A stretch of 27,481 nt of DNA from positions 1 to 27,481 of the forward strand of contig SYAK01000342.1 of assembly GCA_005788935.1 (NCBI GenBank), written 5' to 3'. Of this stretch, positions 15,746-25,600 are shown piece by piece. The notes below the pieces were generated by a model. The model was not told the origin of the DNA, made no database searches, and saw only the letters and a program-made list of their open reading frames with translations. How positions within the stretch are numbered: position 1 is the first letter of the stretch; the number at the start of each line of letters is the position of its first letter. Made by a program: the position numbers and the translations under genes. Source of the stretch: Pseudomonadota bacterium (GTDB taxonomy: Bacteria > Myxococcota > UBA9042 > PHBI01).

Positions 15746-17605
15746 TTACGGGTGTGCTCGCGCAGGACGTCGGGACGGCGGCGCGACGGGGGCGTCGCGG
15801 ACGAGCCACATGCCCTCGAGCCCCGTCGCCCAGACGCGCCCATCGGGTGCGACCGTGAGGCTGTTGAAGAGCACGCGCCCCGGGCCTCGCTCAGGCGAGA
15901 AGTTGACCCCGTCGTCGCGCGAGACGAAGACCTTGCCGTCGGTCGTCACCGCGATGAGCTCGCCCCGCGTCTCGACGAGGGCGCTCGGGCGGCTCCCGGG
16001 CGACAACGTCGCGCTCGTCCAGCGCCCGTCACGACTGCGACGATGGATCGCCCCGTTGAAGCTCGTGGCGAGCAGCGTCCCGCGTTCGGAGACGCACGGC
16101 GTGCGCAGGTCCGTTCCAGCAGTGGGGGCCGCGGCGCTGTACCAGCTCTTGCCGTAGTCGTCCGAACGCTCGAGGAAGCCGTTCGCGCCGGTCACCCAGA
16201 GCCGACGTCCGTCCGCCACGACGCCCGTGAGCTCCTGATCCTTGCCCAGGGGCTGGACAGCCTTCCAGCTGAGGCCGCCGTCGCGCGAGACGAAGCGCAG
16301 CCCTCCCTGCCCAACGGCCACCGCGTGCCCGAGTCTGTCAAGCCAGACGCTGACGAGGCCATACTTGGCGTCGAGCTCGACCCATTGCCACGTCCGGCCA
16401 GCGTCACTCGAGCGGGCGACACCGCCGAGCTCGCCGACCGCCAGAATGAGCCCGGTGCCGTTGCCCTTCACGTCGTGGATCGCGCCCTTGACAGGGGAGG
16501 GGACCGGGCGCAGGGGGCCGCCACCCTCGCGACGCTGGATGAGCCCGCGCTCACCAACGAGGATCTCCACCCGCCCGTCGGTCCAGGCCCCGAAGAGACG
16601 CCAATCCGGACGTCGTGACACCTGCCAGGTCGTCCCCCCCGCCTCGCGCAGCGCAACCCGGCCGTGGGTGCCGACCGCACGGACGGTGCCCGCGTGCCAG
16701 ACGAGGCCATGGTACTGGGCATCAAGGACGGCGGGCTCGCGCTGAGGCGCCGAGAGCCACTGGACCCGCGTCCCGCCCGCGAGCGCGTGCACCTCTCGCG
16801 AGCCACCCCAGACGACGGCCGTCAGGTCGAGCGTCGTCCCGGACCGCGCCAGGGTGAAGGTCTTCCCGTGGTCCGTGCTGCGGGCGTGCAGCCCCCCGCG
16901 CCCGACGGCCACCACGTGGCGCCCGTCGCCCGCCAGGGCGAGCACATGGCCTGTCGGCGCCTCGTCCGACCCTGGCGGCAACCCGACCGCAAGCCAGCTG
17001 CGCCCGCCGTACGAGGTGCGCGCGATCGCGCCCCGCGGACCCGCGGCGAGCAGCGCGTCACCCGCGACGTGGAGGCCGAAGACCGGGTGCGGGGCGGCCC
17101 CGCGCGTGAACGCGAGGTCGGCCCCAGCCCGCCAGATCCCGCCAGCGGTGTCGGCGACGACGAGCCCGCCGCCTGACCCACAAACGACCGCGGTCGGGCT
17201 CGGCGGCGCGTCGGCGGTCCCGAGGCGCGTCTCGCGCAGCTCGCCGTCGCGGCCTCGCCAGACCACGACGCCCGCGTCTGTGACCGCGGCCACGCCGTCG
17301 TTACAGCAGGCGATGGCACGAAGCGTCCCCTCGGTCGCGAGCGGCAGGCGCTCAAGGCTGCCATCGGGCACGAAGCGTCCGAGGAGCCCCGCGTCGCCCG
17401 CTACCCAGAGGACCTTCGACGCGTCGACGCAGGCCGCACGCAGGGTCACCCCTGTCGGTTGCGGGAGGCGCCACCGCCACGTCGTTGAGGTCCCGTCCGT
17501 GTCAGCCGCTGAAACGCCTGAGGCGCTGCCCGCGACAACCGCGAGCAACGCCCCAAGGACTGGCAGGCTGCACGAACGGACGCGGAGAGATCCGAATCCG
17601 TTCAT
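15746..17605 (-). CDS. Secreted beta-propeller protein with BNR/YCF48-like repeats
   Basis: The 619-residue protein starts at ATG 17605, eight bases after the stop of the repeat lipoprotein gene, with GAGGG as ribosome site; the frame is open to 18082 but that overlaps the upstream gene in another frame. A signal peptide is evident (LPVLGALLAVVAGSASGVSAA). The body consists of repeated four-strand units with Asp-box-like turns: STDHGKTF, SSDAGRTW, SRDGGLSW, SDDYGKSW and SRDDGVNF, each followed by a strand such as VVAVGRGGL or AVAVGQGGLRF. This fits a six- to eight-bladed propeller of the sialidase/YCF48 type. No sialidase RIP motif or catalytic set is seen, so a binding or assembly role is more likely than an enzyme. 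It precedes the glycosyltransferase gene. Confidence 0.85.
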   Translation of the reverse strand: MNGFGSLRVRSCSLPVLGALLAVVAGSASGVSAADTDGTSTTWRWRLPQPTGVTLRAACVDASKVLWVAGDAGLLGRFVPDGSLERLPLATEGTLRAIACCNDGVAAVTDAGVVVWRGRDGELRETRLGTADAPPSPTAVVCGSGGGLVVADTAGGIWRAGADLAFTRGAAPHPVFGLHVAGDALLAAGPRGAIARTSYGGRSWLAVGLPPGSDEAPTGHVLALAGDGRHVVAVGRGGLHARSTDHGKTFTLARSGTTLDLTAVVWGGSREVHALAGGTRVQWLSAPQREPAVLDAQYHGLVWHAGTVRAVGTHGRVALREAGGTTWQVSRRPDWRLFGAWTDGRVEILVGERGLIQRREGGGPLRPVPSPVKGAIHDVKGNGTGLILAVGELGGVARSSDAGRTWQWVELDAKYGLVSVWLDRLGHAVAVGQGGLRFVSRDGGLSWKAVQPLGKDQELTGVVADGRRLWVTGANGFLERSDDYGKSWYSAAAPTAGTDLRTPCVSERGTLLATSFNGAIHRRSRDGRWTSATLSPGSRPSALVETRGELIAVTTDGKVFVSRDDGVNFSPERGPGRVLFNSLTVAPDGRVWATGLEGMWLVRDAPVAPPSRRPARAHP

Positions 17606-17613
17606 GTTCACCC

Positions 17614-20466
17614 TCACGGAGCCGGGCAGGTCCAGTTGAAGCGGAAGCCCGAGGCGATCGGCGTCGCCCCGTTGGCGCCCTGCTTGAGGACGACGGTCAC
17701 CTTGATCCAGGCGCCGCTCGTGGCACCCGCGGTCGTCAGCGCCGTCCCGAGCGCGTACGGCGACGCGTTCGTCGGCACCGTCGCAAGCGGGATCGCGGCG
17801 GCAGCCACCAGCCCCGCCTCGGACGCGGCGCGACGGAAGCTGACCGTCGTCGTCGAGCCGGTGGGGTACTCGCCGTAGAGGCTGAAGTTCTGGAACGCCG
17901 CGTTGGCGCACGGGATCTGGTAGATGCCCTCCCAGCTGCCCTGCTTCGTCGCGGCGCGGCGCACCGAGCCCGTGAAGTCCGAATACGAGTAGGTCTGGTT
18001 CGGCCCGAGGTACTGCGTGCCGCTCTCGGTCGCGTGGTCGTAACGAACCAGCTGGCTGTTGCCCCCGTAGCTCGCCATCCACACCGCGCCGCCGCGGTCG
18101 ATACCGACCGCCGACTGGTTGCCGTCGGACGGGATGCCGGTGTCGAAGTAGCTGATCTGATCGGCCGGGACCGTGCCGCCCGCCGTGAAGGCGGACGCGG
18201 GCCAGCGCGCGACCTGGATGGTTCCCTCGCGGACGGTCGACTGCACGAGGTTTCCGTTCGCGTCCGACGTGATGCCAGAGGAGACCGCACCCTGCACCGA
18301 GCCGGTCGTCGTCTCCCCCGTCGCGGGGTCATAGGCCGCGAACGGACCCAGGTAAGCACCCCAGATGCGGCCCTGAGCGTCACCGGTCGCACCGTAGATC
18401 CGGACCGGAAGGTCGATGCGCGCCCCGACGTCGAGGGTCGTCGCGTTGAGCGGCGCGAGGTAGGCCCCGCTGAGCGAGGTCCAGTAGATCACGTTGGCCG
18501 AGGTCACGACCCCGCCGTAGGTACCCTCGAAGCCCTCGGACAGCTGGATGCCGGCCTGACCAGGCGTCGCCGTGTAGTCGCCGGTGCGGGGGTCGAGGCG
18601 CCACACCTTCGCGAGGATGTACGAGCCCACCCAGACGTAGCCGTTCGGGGTCGTCGCGTCGCCGCGATCGATGGCGATCGCGCGCAGCAACGCGCCCGGC
18701 GGGCCAACCGGCTTGTTCCACAGGATGCACTCGTCGAGGTGCTCGCCGGCGTCGTTCCAGCCGAGCGGCGTCGCCGAGCTCGACGTGTCGACCTGGCCAT
18801 TGCCGTTGCGGTCCACGCACTCCGACACATCGGCCGCGATCTTGGTCACGGTGCCCTGGATTTCGAAGCCGCGGTTCGCGACGTAGGCGTCGCCGTTGCT
18901 GTCCATCACGACGCGGGACGGCATGTTGCAGCCGCCCGCCCAGCAGCAGGAGCCGAGGCACTCGTGGGCCTTGAGTCCGACCTTGTAGCGCGCGATCTCG
19001 GTCTTCGCCTGCGCGTCCCACTTCGAGACGGATGAGTCGGCCGTGTTGACCACCCACAGGTAGTCGTTCTCGATCACCGAGATGTTGCCCGTCGGCGACA
19101 GCGAGCCGTCCGAGAGCGTCTCGAGGTCCTTGATGTTGCCCATCGAGAAGACCTCGCCCGCGTTCGGGCCCGTGCCCGAGCCGCCGACGCTCGTCGGGAT
19201 GACGGGCAGGCAGATCACGAACGACGACAGGACCTCACCCGCCTCGAGGACGTTGTTGTCAGCCGTGCCGCCGCCAGCGCCGCTGTCGATGCCGATCTTC
19301 ACGGTGCGGGTGCCGCCCTCGCAGGCGCTCGTCGCGGTGTTGTCGACGACCTCGGTCACGATCGCCGAGTGGCCGTTGGCGCCGTTGGCGCCGTCTTGGC
19401 CGGGAGCGCCATCGACGCCCTGCTCACCGTTGCAGATGACCGTGGTGCTGTCCTGGATGCTGTCGACCGTCAGGACGACGCCGCCAGCCGGGCACTGCGC
19501 CTCGGTCGCGGGCGACGTCGTGACGCGCGGCGTTAGGCCGTTGCAGAGCAGCGTGCTGACGCCGTCGACCGTCAGGATCGCGCCACCCTCGGCGCACTGC
19601 GCCTGCGTGGCCACCGTCAGGCTGACCGACGGGGTGCGGCCGGGGGCGCCGTTGCAGACCGTCGTGCCGCTGCCGTCGACCGTGATGACCGCGCCGCCGA
19701 AGGTGCACTGCACCGGGCCGGCCGGGGACACCGTGACGACCGGGGTGCGCCCGTCGTCGCCACGCTCGCCCGGGGCGCCGTTGCAGACGTTCGTGCCGCT
19801 GCCGTCGACCGTGACGACCGCGCCACCGTAGGGGCACTGCTCTTCGTCGGCCGGGGCGACCGTCACGACCGGCGTGCGACCGTCGGGGCCGGTCTCGCCA
19901 GGCGCGCCGTTGCAGACGACCGTGTCGACGTCGTTGACCGAGAAGATCGTGCCGCCGTGGGGGCAGAGATTCTCGGGGGCTGTCGCGATCTTGAGCTCAG
20001 GGGTCTCGCCGTCCTCGCCATCGAGGCCGTCGGTGCCGTTGCAGACCGTCGTCAGGTCACCGTCGACGTTGACCACGACGCCACCGTTCGGGCAGGCCTC
20101 GGTCGTCGCGTCGGTGACGCTGACCTCGGGCTTGGCGCCGTCGGCCCCGTCAGCCCCGTTGGCCCCATCGGCGCCAGCCGCGCCGTTGCAGACGTAGGCC
20201 GTCTGGAGGGTCTCCTCAGCCGTCAGGACGCCGTTCTGGTCGAGGTCGCGCCCCGAGCGGATGGCGAGGCCGCCACCCGGGCAGTTCTCGCCAGCAGGCT
20301 CGGCCTCGACCGCCGAAGCGGACGCGCACATGGTCGGATCACTCGGGCACTCGCCCACGCCATCAGCCGTGATCCGGGCGCCACAGCCCGTGATCATCGC
20401 GCCAGCCGCCAGGGTCGTCCACACGGACCCGAGCGTCGTTCGCGCAGTGTTCATCCAGTTCTTCAT
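17614..20466 (-). CDS. Repeat lipoprotein A: Cys-repeat/collagen-like array plus propeller-like domain
   Basis: The 950-residue protein starts at ATG 20466, preceded by GAGG seven bases upstream. Its lipobox is MITGC (Cys 28). Residues about 52-420 are eight units of the pattern C-P-x-GG-x-x-x-x-VDG-x-x-x-x-x-CNG, resembling DUF7151-type repeats, joined by Gly-x-x collagen-like linkers (GADGANGADGADGA, GRTPVV). The first and last units carry acidic loops (DLDQNGVLTAEE). From about 435 a Cys-containing Vgb/NHL-like propeller follows (LWVVNTADSSVSKWD, GDAYVANRG, YVWVGSYI), with a dockerin-like calcium loop DRNGNGQVD near 550. It ends in a conserved beta domain (GFRFNWTCPAP). It is probably a surface-exposed adhesin or sensor; this is inference. 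Paralogue at 22679-25789. Confidence 0.85.
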   Translation of the reverse strand: MKNWMNTARTTLGSVWTTLAAGAMITGCGARITADGVGECPSDPTMCASASAVEAEPAGENCPGGGLAIRSGRDLDQNGVLTAEETLQTAYVCNGAAGADGANGADGADGAKPEVSVTDATTEACPNGGVVVNVDGDLTTVCNGTDGLDGEDGETPELKIATAPENLCPHGGTIFSVNDVDTVVCNGAPGETGPDGRTPVVTVAPADEEQCPYGGAVVTVDGSGTNVCNGAPGERGDDGRTPVVTVSPAGPVQCTFGGAVITVDGSGTTVCNGAPGRTPSVSLTVATQAQCAEGGAILTVDGVSTLLCNGLTPRVTTSPATEAQCPAGGVVLTVDSIQDSTTVICNGEQGVDGAPGQDGANGANGHSAIVTEVVDNTATSACEGGTRTVKIGIDSGAGGGTADNNVLEAGEVLSSFVICLPVIPTSVGGSGTGPNAGEVFSMGNIKDLETLSDGSLSPTGNISVIENDYLWVVNTADSSVSKWDAQAKTEIARYKVGLKAHECLGSCCWAGGCNMPSRVVMDSNGDAYVANRGFEIQGTVTKIAADVSECVDRNGNGQVDTSSSATPLGWNDAGEHLDECILWNKPVGPPGALLRAIAIDRGDATTPNGYVWVGSYILAKVWRLDPRTGDYTATPGQAGIQLSEGFEGTYGGVVTSANVIYWTSLSGAYLAPLNATTLDVGARIDLPVRIYGATGDAQGRIWGAYLGPFAAYDPATGETTTGSVQGAVSSGITSDANGNLVQSTVREGTIQVARWPASAFTAGGTVPADQISYFDTGIPSDGNQSAVGIDRGGAVWMASYGGNSQLVRYDHATESGTQYLGPNQTYSYSDFTGSVRRAATKQGSWEGIYQIPCANAAFQNFSLYGEYPTGSTTTVSFRRAASEAGLVAAAAIPLATVPTNASPYALGTALTTAGATSGAWIKVTVVLKQGANGATPIASGFRFNWTCPAP
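19200..20313 (-). repeat. Eight-unit Cys-repeat array in lipoprotein A
   Basis: The coding array has units of about 35-60 residues, each with two cysteines 18-25 apart in most units and a CNG or similar end. Units with short linkers (units 4-6) are the most alike, including at DNA level (for example GTCGACCGTGATGACC-like stretches), which suggests internal duplication. Expected effect: rigid string of small disulfide domains. Confidence 0.75.
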
Positions 20467-20594
20467 GCTGAAACCTCAAGATGTTGCGATGGGGAGTCGC
20501 CGTGGGAGCCTGACGTGACGCAAAGTCCTGTACAGGTGTCACGAAACCGTGAGAGGATAGCGTCGCTAGGGCTTCCATGGAAGGAATATCGATC
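20467..20594. promoter_or_regulatory. Divergent promoter region of lipoprotein A operon and ompA-like gene
   Basis: The 128-base spacer contains the perfect palindrome CCTGTACAGG (20527-20536), flanked by GTGAC (20515-20519) and GTCAC (20538-20542). No convincing sigma-70 boxes were identified. A shared operator would allow opposite or joint control of the two transcripts. Confidence 0.4.
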
Positions 20595-21983
20595 ATGACG
20601 CATGCATCTTTCTCGGGGCGCCGCGGCGCCGCCCTCCGGATCGCGGCCAGCTGTGCCGCTCTTGGTCTCGCGACCCCAGCGGCCCGCGCCGATGACGGCT
20701 ACACGCCGAGCCACAAGGCCCGCGTCGAGGCCGGCTTCGGCTGGCTCGTGACCGAGCCGATGGCGAGCGAGTTCGAGCTCGGCGGCGGCCTCAGCCTTGG
20801 TTACGAGTACCGCTGGAAGTCGTGGCTCGGCTTCGAAGGTCGCTTCTCGGGCTTCTTCTTCCCGTCCTCCGAGGCCTTCCCCACCGAGTCGGGATTCGGG
20901 ACCTACCTCGCCCCCGCGGGCGGCGTCCGTGTGTACCCGGCGGTCGGCCATGTCCCGGGTGACCTCTGGGTCGGTGCCGCGCTCGCGCTGGTTTCGACGG
21001 GCGAGGTCGTCCGTCCGGGCGCCGAGTTCGGGGTGGGCTACGAGTTCGACATCGCGGACGTCATCCGCGGCGGCCCGTTCGCGCGCTTCCACTACGCCTT
21101 CGAGACGAACCGGGACGATCCAGGCTGGGCGGACGGCGACTTCATGGCGATCGGCTTCTCCGGGTCGCTCAAGCTGTTCGAGAAGGCGGCGCCCCCGCCG
21201 CCCGACCTGGACAAGGACGGGATCCTCGACGCGGCCGACTCGTGCCCGGACAAGGCCGAAGATTTCAACAAGTTCCAGGACGCCGACGGCTGCCCGGACG
21301 CGACCGTCGACACCGACGGCGACGGCATCTTCGACGCAGTCGACGCCTGCCCGACGGAGCCCGAGGACAAGGACGGCTTCAAGGACGAGGACGGCTGCCC
21401 CGAGGCGGACAACGACGGCGACGGCGTCCTCGACCTCGAGGACAAGTGCCCCGACGTTGCGGGGCCCGACGCGGGCTGCCCAGTCCCCGATCGCGACGGC
21501 GACGGCGTCTTCGACGCGAGCGACAACTGCCCCGACGTGGCCGGCTCGGCCGAGTTCAACGGGTGCAAGGAGGCGCAGAAGGCGGTGGTGACGGAGACGG
21601 GCATCGAGATCCTCGAGGAGGTCTTCTTCCGCTTCAACGGTTCGGAGATCCTCGAGAAGAGCTTCGAGCTGCTCGACAACGTGTCGGCCATCCTGAACGC
21701 CCACCCCGAGCTGAAGACCATCCACGTCGAGGGTCACACCGACAGCCGCGGCGACGCGGCCTACAACAAGCGCCTCAGCCAGCGCCGGGCCGAGTCGGTC
21801 GTGAAGTACCTCGTCGAGAAGGGCAAGGTCGATGGCGCCCGCCTCGTGCCGATCGGCTACGGCCCGGATCAGCCCCGCGTCCCGAACGCGAAGACCGAGG
21901 CGGAGCATGCCCAGAACCGCCGCGTGCACTTCAAGATCGACAAGGCGGAGGCCGGTGACCGGGTGAAGAACGTCAACGAGTGA
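20595..21983 (+). CDS. OmpA-family outer-membrane protein with thrombospondin type 3 repeats
   Basis: The 462-residue protein starts at ATG 20595; GGAAGGA lies nine bases upstream, whereas the ATG at 20577 has none. The signal peptide ends near AARA-DDG. Residues about 36-195 are barrel-like strands (GGGLSLGYEYRWKSWLG, FARFHYAFETN). Residues about 200-325 contain five calcium-binding TSP3 units of the form DxDxDGxxDxxDxCP. The C-terminal OmpA domain has VEGHTDSRGDAAYN and SQRRAESVVKYL, with Asp and Arg residues that bind diaminopimelate in peptidoglycan, ending QNRRVHFKI. It tethers the outer membrane to the wall with a calcium-stabilised spacer. Divergent from the lipoprotein A operon. Confidence 0.93.
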   Translation: MTHASFSGRRGAALRIAASCAALGLATPAARADDGYTPSHKARVEAGFGWLVTEPMASEFELGGGLSLGYEYRWKSWLGFEGRFSGFFFPSSEAFPTESGFGTYLAPAGGVRVYPAVGHVPGDLWVGAALALVSTGEVVRPGAEFGVGYEFDIADVIRGGPFARFHYAFETNRDDPGWADGDFMAIGFSGSLKLFEKAAPPPPDLDKDGILDAADSCPDKAEDFNKFQDADGCPDATVDTDGDGIFDAVDACPTEPEDKDGFKDEDGCPEADNDGDGVLDLEDKCPDVAGPDAGCPVPDRDGDGVFDASDNCPDVAGSAEFNGCKEAQKAVVTETGIEILEEVFFRFNGSEILEKSFELLDNVSAILNAHPELKTIHVEGHTDSRGDAAYNKRLSQRRAESVVKYLVEKGKVDGARLVPIGYGPDQPRVPNAKTEAEHAQNRRVHFKIDKAEAGDRVKNVNE

Positions 21984-22028
21984 GTTGACCGCGTGGAGTC
22001 AGGCTTGGCCTGGCTCGATGACGCAGGG

Positions 22029-22065
22029 AGCCCCGACGTTGCGAAGCGTCGGGGCTTTTCCTTTT
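22029..22065 (+). terminator. Rho-independent terminator of the OmpA-like gene
   Basis: AGCCCCGACG (22029-22038) pairs perfectly with CGTCGGGGCT (22047-22056) across an 8-base loop and is followed by TTTTCCTTTT. It begins 45 bases after the stop at 21983 and is the cleanest terminator in the window. Confidence 0.92.
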
Positions 22066-22604
22066 GGGGCCGTTGCGCGTGCGGGCGCCACGTGGGCAGC
22101 AGAGGTCGGTGCGGGGGCCCCGTCGACCCCCTTTGAGGGTTGGGGCGAGCGGACGCGTCGCCGGGCCGTGCGGACCGCGAGCCGGGGCCATGCCGCGAGC
22201 GCTTCGGACAGGCTCGGCCGTAGGGCGCGTGGGCGAGGCGGCGCGAGCCACGGAACCGTGTGGAACACGGGTGGCGTGGTGTTCACAGTGGCGCGCTTCG
22301 AGGCCGTTTCGCCATGGGCGGAGGGCGCGTCGGGCCCCGACCGGGTGGCCCCGGGGCGCGCGCAGGTCCCGTTCCGGGGGGCTGCCTCGGTGCTGACGCC
22401 ACGTCCCTCGGGCACGCGGCCGAGGGCGTGGGGGCGCGCGAGTCGCGGGCGCGCTGGGCCTGCGAGGGCTTCGGCAGCCTCGAGGAGGGCCCTGCGGCCG
22501 CGGTCGCGAAGGGGCTGCAGCGGGGGTGGCGCTGGAGGGCGGGTCGATCTGGCTTGAGGACGACGGGCGTGGCCCTGTGGGCGCTCGTGACGCGGTGGCC
22601 TGAA
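22066..22604. other. Gene-free GC-rich stretch between two converging terminators
   Basis: I see no supported gene here. The long ORFs on both strands translate to Arg/Gly/Ala/Pro-rich sequence without domains and run through one or both terminators. One imperfect hairpin is present (TGTGGAACAC at 22259-22268 with GTGTTCACA at 22279-22287, one bulge). It may be decayed sequence or a non-coding element. Confidence 0.45.
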
Positions 22605-22638
22605 ATGCCAAGAGGCCGCCCCCGAAGGAGCGGCCTCT
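22605..22638 (-). terminator. Terminator of lipoprotein B gene
   Basis: On the minus strand AGAGGCCGC (22638-22630) pairs perfectly with GCGGCCTCT (22619-22611) across a 10-base loop and is followed by TGGCATTT. It lies about 40 bases after the stop of the minus-strand gene at 22679. Confidence 0.8.
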
Positions 22639-22678
22639 CGCTGTCACACGTCGCCGCGAGGCTCGCGGCGCGGCTTCA

Positions 22679-25600
22679 TCACGGAGCCGGGCAGGTCCAG
22701 TTGAAGCGGAAGCCCGAGGCGATCGGCGTCGCGCCGTTCGCACCCTGCTTCAGGACGATGGTCACCTTCATCCAGGCGCCGCTGGTGGCACCCGCGCCCG
22801 TCAGCACGGTGCCGAGCGCGTAGGGCGACGCGTTCGCCGGCACCGTCGCGAGCGGGATGGCCGCCGTCGTCGCGAGCGCCGCCTCGGTCGAAGCGCGACG
22901 GACGCTGACCGTCGTCGTCGAGCCCGTCGGGTACTCGCCGTACAGGTTGAACTGGTTAAACACCGCGTTGGCGCACGGGATCTGGTAGATGCCCTCCCAG
23001 CTGCCCTGCTTCGTCGCGGCGCGGCGCACCGAGCCCGTGAAGTCCGAGTACGAGTACGTCATGTTCGGCCCGAGGTAATGCTGCGCCGTGCCAGCGGTGA
23101 CGTCGTAGCGCACGAGGCGGCTGTCACCACCGTTGTGGGCCTGCCAAACCGCGCCGCCACGGTCGACACCGACCGCGCTCTGGCTGCCCGAACGCGCAAC
23201 CCCCGTGTCGAAGAAGGTCGCGGCGTCGCTCGCGATCTGGCCGTTGGCCACGAAGGCGGTGGCCGGGAAGCGGCCAAGGCCAACGTTGCCGTTGCCGATC
23301 TGATGGCCAAACCAGAGGTTGCCCTGCGCGTCCGACGTAATGCCCGACGAGACGGTCGACGGCACGTCCAGGTAGGTACGCGCGTTGGTCGCGGGGTCGT
23401 AGCCGACGATGCGGTTGCCGTAGCTGCCCCAGATGCGCCCGAACGAGTCACCCGTCGCGCCGTAGATGCTGCCGTCCATCTGCGAGACGAGCGGGCCGAC
23501 CTCGAGCGTCGTCGCGTTCAGGGGCGAGAGGTAGGACGCATTCAGCGACGTCCAGTAGATCGTGTTGTTCGACGTGACGACCGCGCCGTAGGTGCCGCCG
23601 AAGCCGGCCGAGAGCTGGAGACCCTCCTCACCCGGGGTCGCGGTGTAGTCGCCCGTGCGGGGGTCGAGGCGCCAGACCTTCCCGAGGTTGTACGAGCCCA
23701 CCCAGACGTAGCCGTTCGGCGTCGTCGCGTCGCCGCGGTCGATGGCGATCGCCCGCAGCAGCGTGTCGACCGGGCCGACCGGCTTGTTCCAGAGAATGCA
23801 CTCGTCGAGGTGCTCACCGGCGTCGTTCCAGCCGAGCGGCGTCGCCGAGCTCGACGTGTCGATCTGGCCGTTGCCGTTGCGGTCCACGCACTCCGACACA
23901 TCGGCCGCGATCTTGGCGACCGTCCCCTGGATGCCGAAGCCGCGGTTCGCGACGTAGGCGTCGCCGTTGCTGTCCATCACGACGCGCGACGGCATGTTGC
24001 AGCCGCCGACGTGGCAGCACTGCCCGACGCACTCATTCGCCTTGAGTCCGACCTTGTAGCGCGCGATCTCGGCCTTCGCCTGCGCGTCCCACTTCGAGAC
24101 GGACGAGTCGGCCGTGTTCACCACCCACAGGTAGTCGTTCTCGATGACCGAGATGTTGCCCGTCGGGGAGAGCGAGCCGTCCGAGAGCGTCTCGAGGTCC
24201 TTGATGTTGCCCATCGAGAACACCTCGCCCGCGTTCGGGCCCGTGCCCGAGCCGCCGATGACGGGGGCTGGCAGGCACGACACGGACGTGGAGCGGACTT
24301 CACCCGCCTCGAGGACGCTGTTGCGCGCGATGCCGCCACCGGCGCCATCATCGACGCCGATGCGAATCGTGCGCGTGCCGCCCGGGCAGTCGTCGGTCGC
24401 GACGACGCTGGTGGTCTCGGTCACGAGGGCCGACGGGCCATTCAGACCGTTGGTGCCGTTCGTGCCGTCCTGCCCGTCCTGCCCGTCGACGCCCTGCTCG
24501 CCGTTGCAGACGACTGTCGAGCTGTTCTGGACGCTGTCGATCGCGATGACGACGCCGCCGGCCGCGCACTGCTCGGCCGTCGCAGAGGTGGTCGTGACGC
24601 GCGGCGTGATGCCGTTGCAGAGGACGGTGTTGACGCCGTCCACGGTGATGACCGAACCGCCACCCTTGCACTGGCCCTCAGTCGCCGGGTTGACCGCGAT
24701 GACCGGGGTGTGGCCGGGGGTGCCGGTGCAGATGGCCGTCCCGCTGCCGTCGACCGTGAGGAGCGCGCCGCCGTAGGGGCACTGGTTGACGCCAGCCGGG
24801 GTGACGGACACGACCGGGGTGCGGCCGTCGCGGCCGGGGGCACCGTTGCAGATGGCCGAGCCGATGCCGTCGATCGCGATGACGGCGCCACCGTAGGCGC
24901 ACTGGCCAGCGGTCGCGGGCGTCACCGTGATGACGGGGGTGCGGCCGGTCGCGCCAGTCTCGCCAGGCGCGCCGTTGCACACGATCGTGCCGCTGTCGTC
25001 GACGGTGATGACCGCGCCGCCGTTCGGGCACTGGTTGTCGTCGGCCGGGGCGACCTTGATGACCGGGGTGCGGCCATCGGCGCCGTTCGCGCCGTTCTCG
25101 CCGTTGCAGATGTAGGTGCCAGCGCCGTCGACGGTCAGGATGATGCCGCCGTTCTTGCACTCGTTGAGGCTCGCGGGAGCGACCGAGACCTCGGGGGTGT
25201 GGCCGTCCTCGCCGTCGACGCCGTCGACGCCCTGGCAGATCAGGCTCTCGATGTCGTTGATCGTCACGACCGTGCCACCGTTCGGGCACTGCGCGTCGGT
25301 CGCGGGGTCGACCGTGATGGTCGGCGTCACGCCGTCTTCGCCGTCGACGCCGTCGGTGCCGTTCGTGCCGTCCGTGCCATTGCAGAGGACGGTCTCGGCG
25401 CCGTCGACCGTCACGACGAAGCCGCCGTTCGGGCACTGCGCCTCGGTCGCCTCGGTCGACGCGACCTCGGGGGTGCGGCCTTCTTCGCCGGTCTCGCCCG
25501 TCGCGCCGTTGCAGACATACGCGATCGAGGTCAGCTCGCCGTCGGAGATGACGCCGTTCTTGTCGGCGTCGAAGCCGTTGCGGACCGCAACACCACCCGT

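Noticed and set aside
17606..18082. N-terminal extension of the beta-propeller gene
   Set aside because: It would overlap the lipoprotein A coding region out of frame and would place the clear signal peptide in the middle of the protein.
17614..20466. Idea that the Gly-rich linkers make lipoprotein A a true collagen or phage tail fibre
   Set aside because: Gly-x-x runs are only a few triplets long and are interrupted by Cys repeats; there is a lipobox and no phage gene nearby.
21985..22557. Plus-strand ORF of 190 codons after the OmpA-like gene
   Set aside because: It runs straight through a strong terminator, has no ribosome site, and its composition is low-complexity Arg/Ala/Gly.
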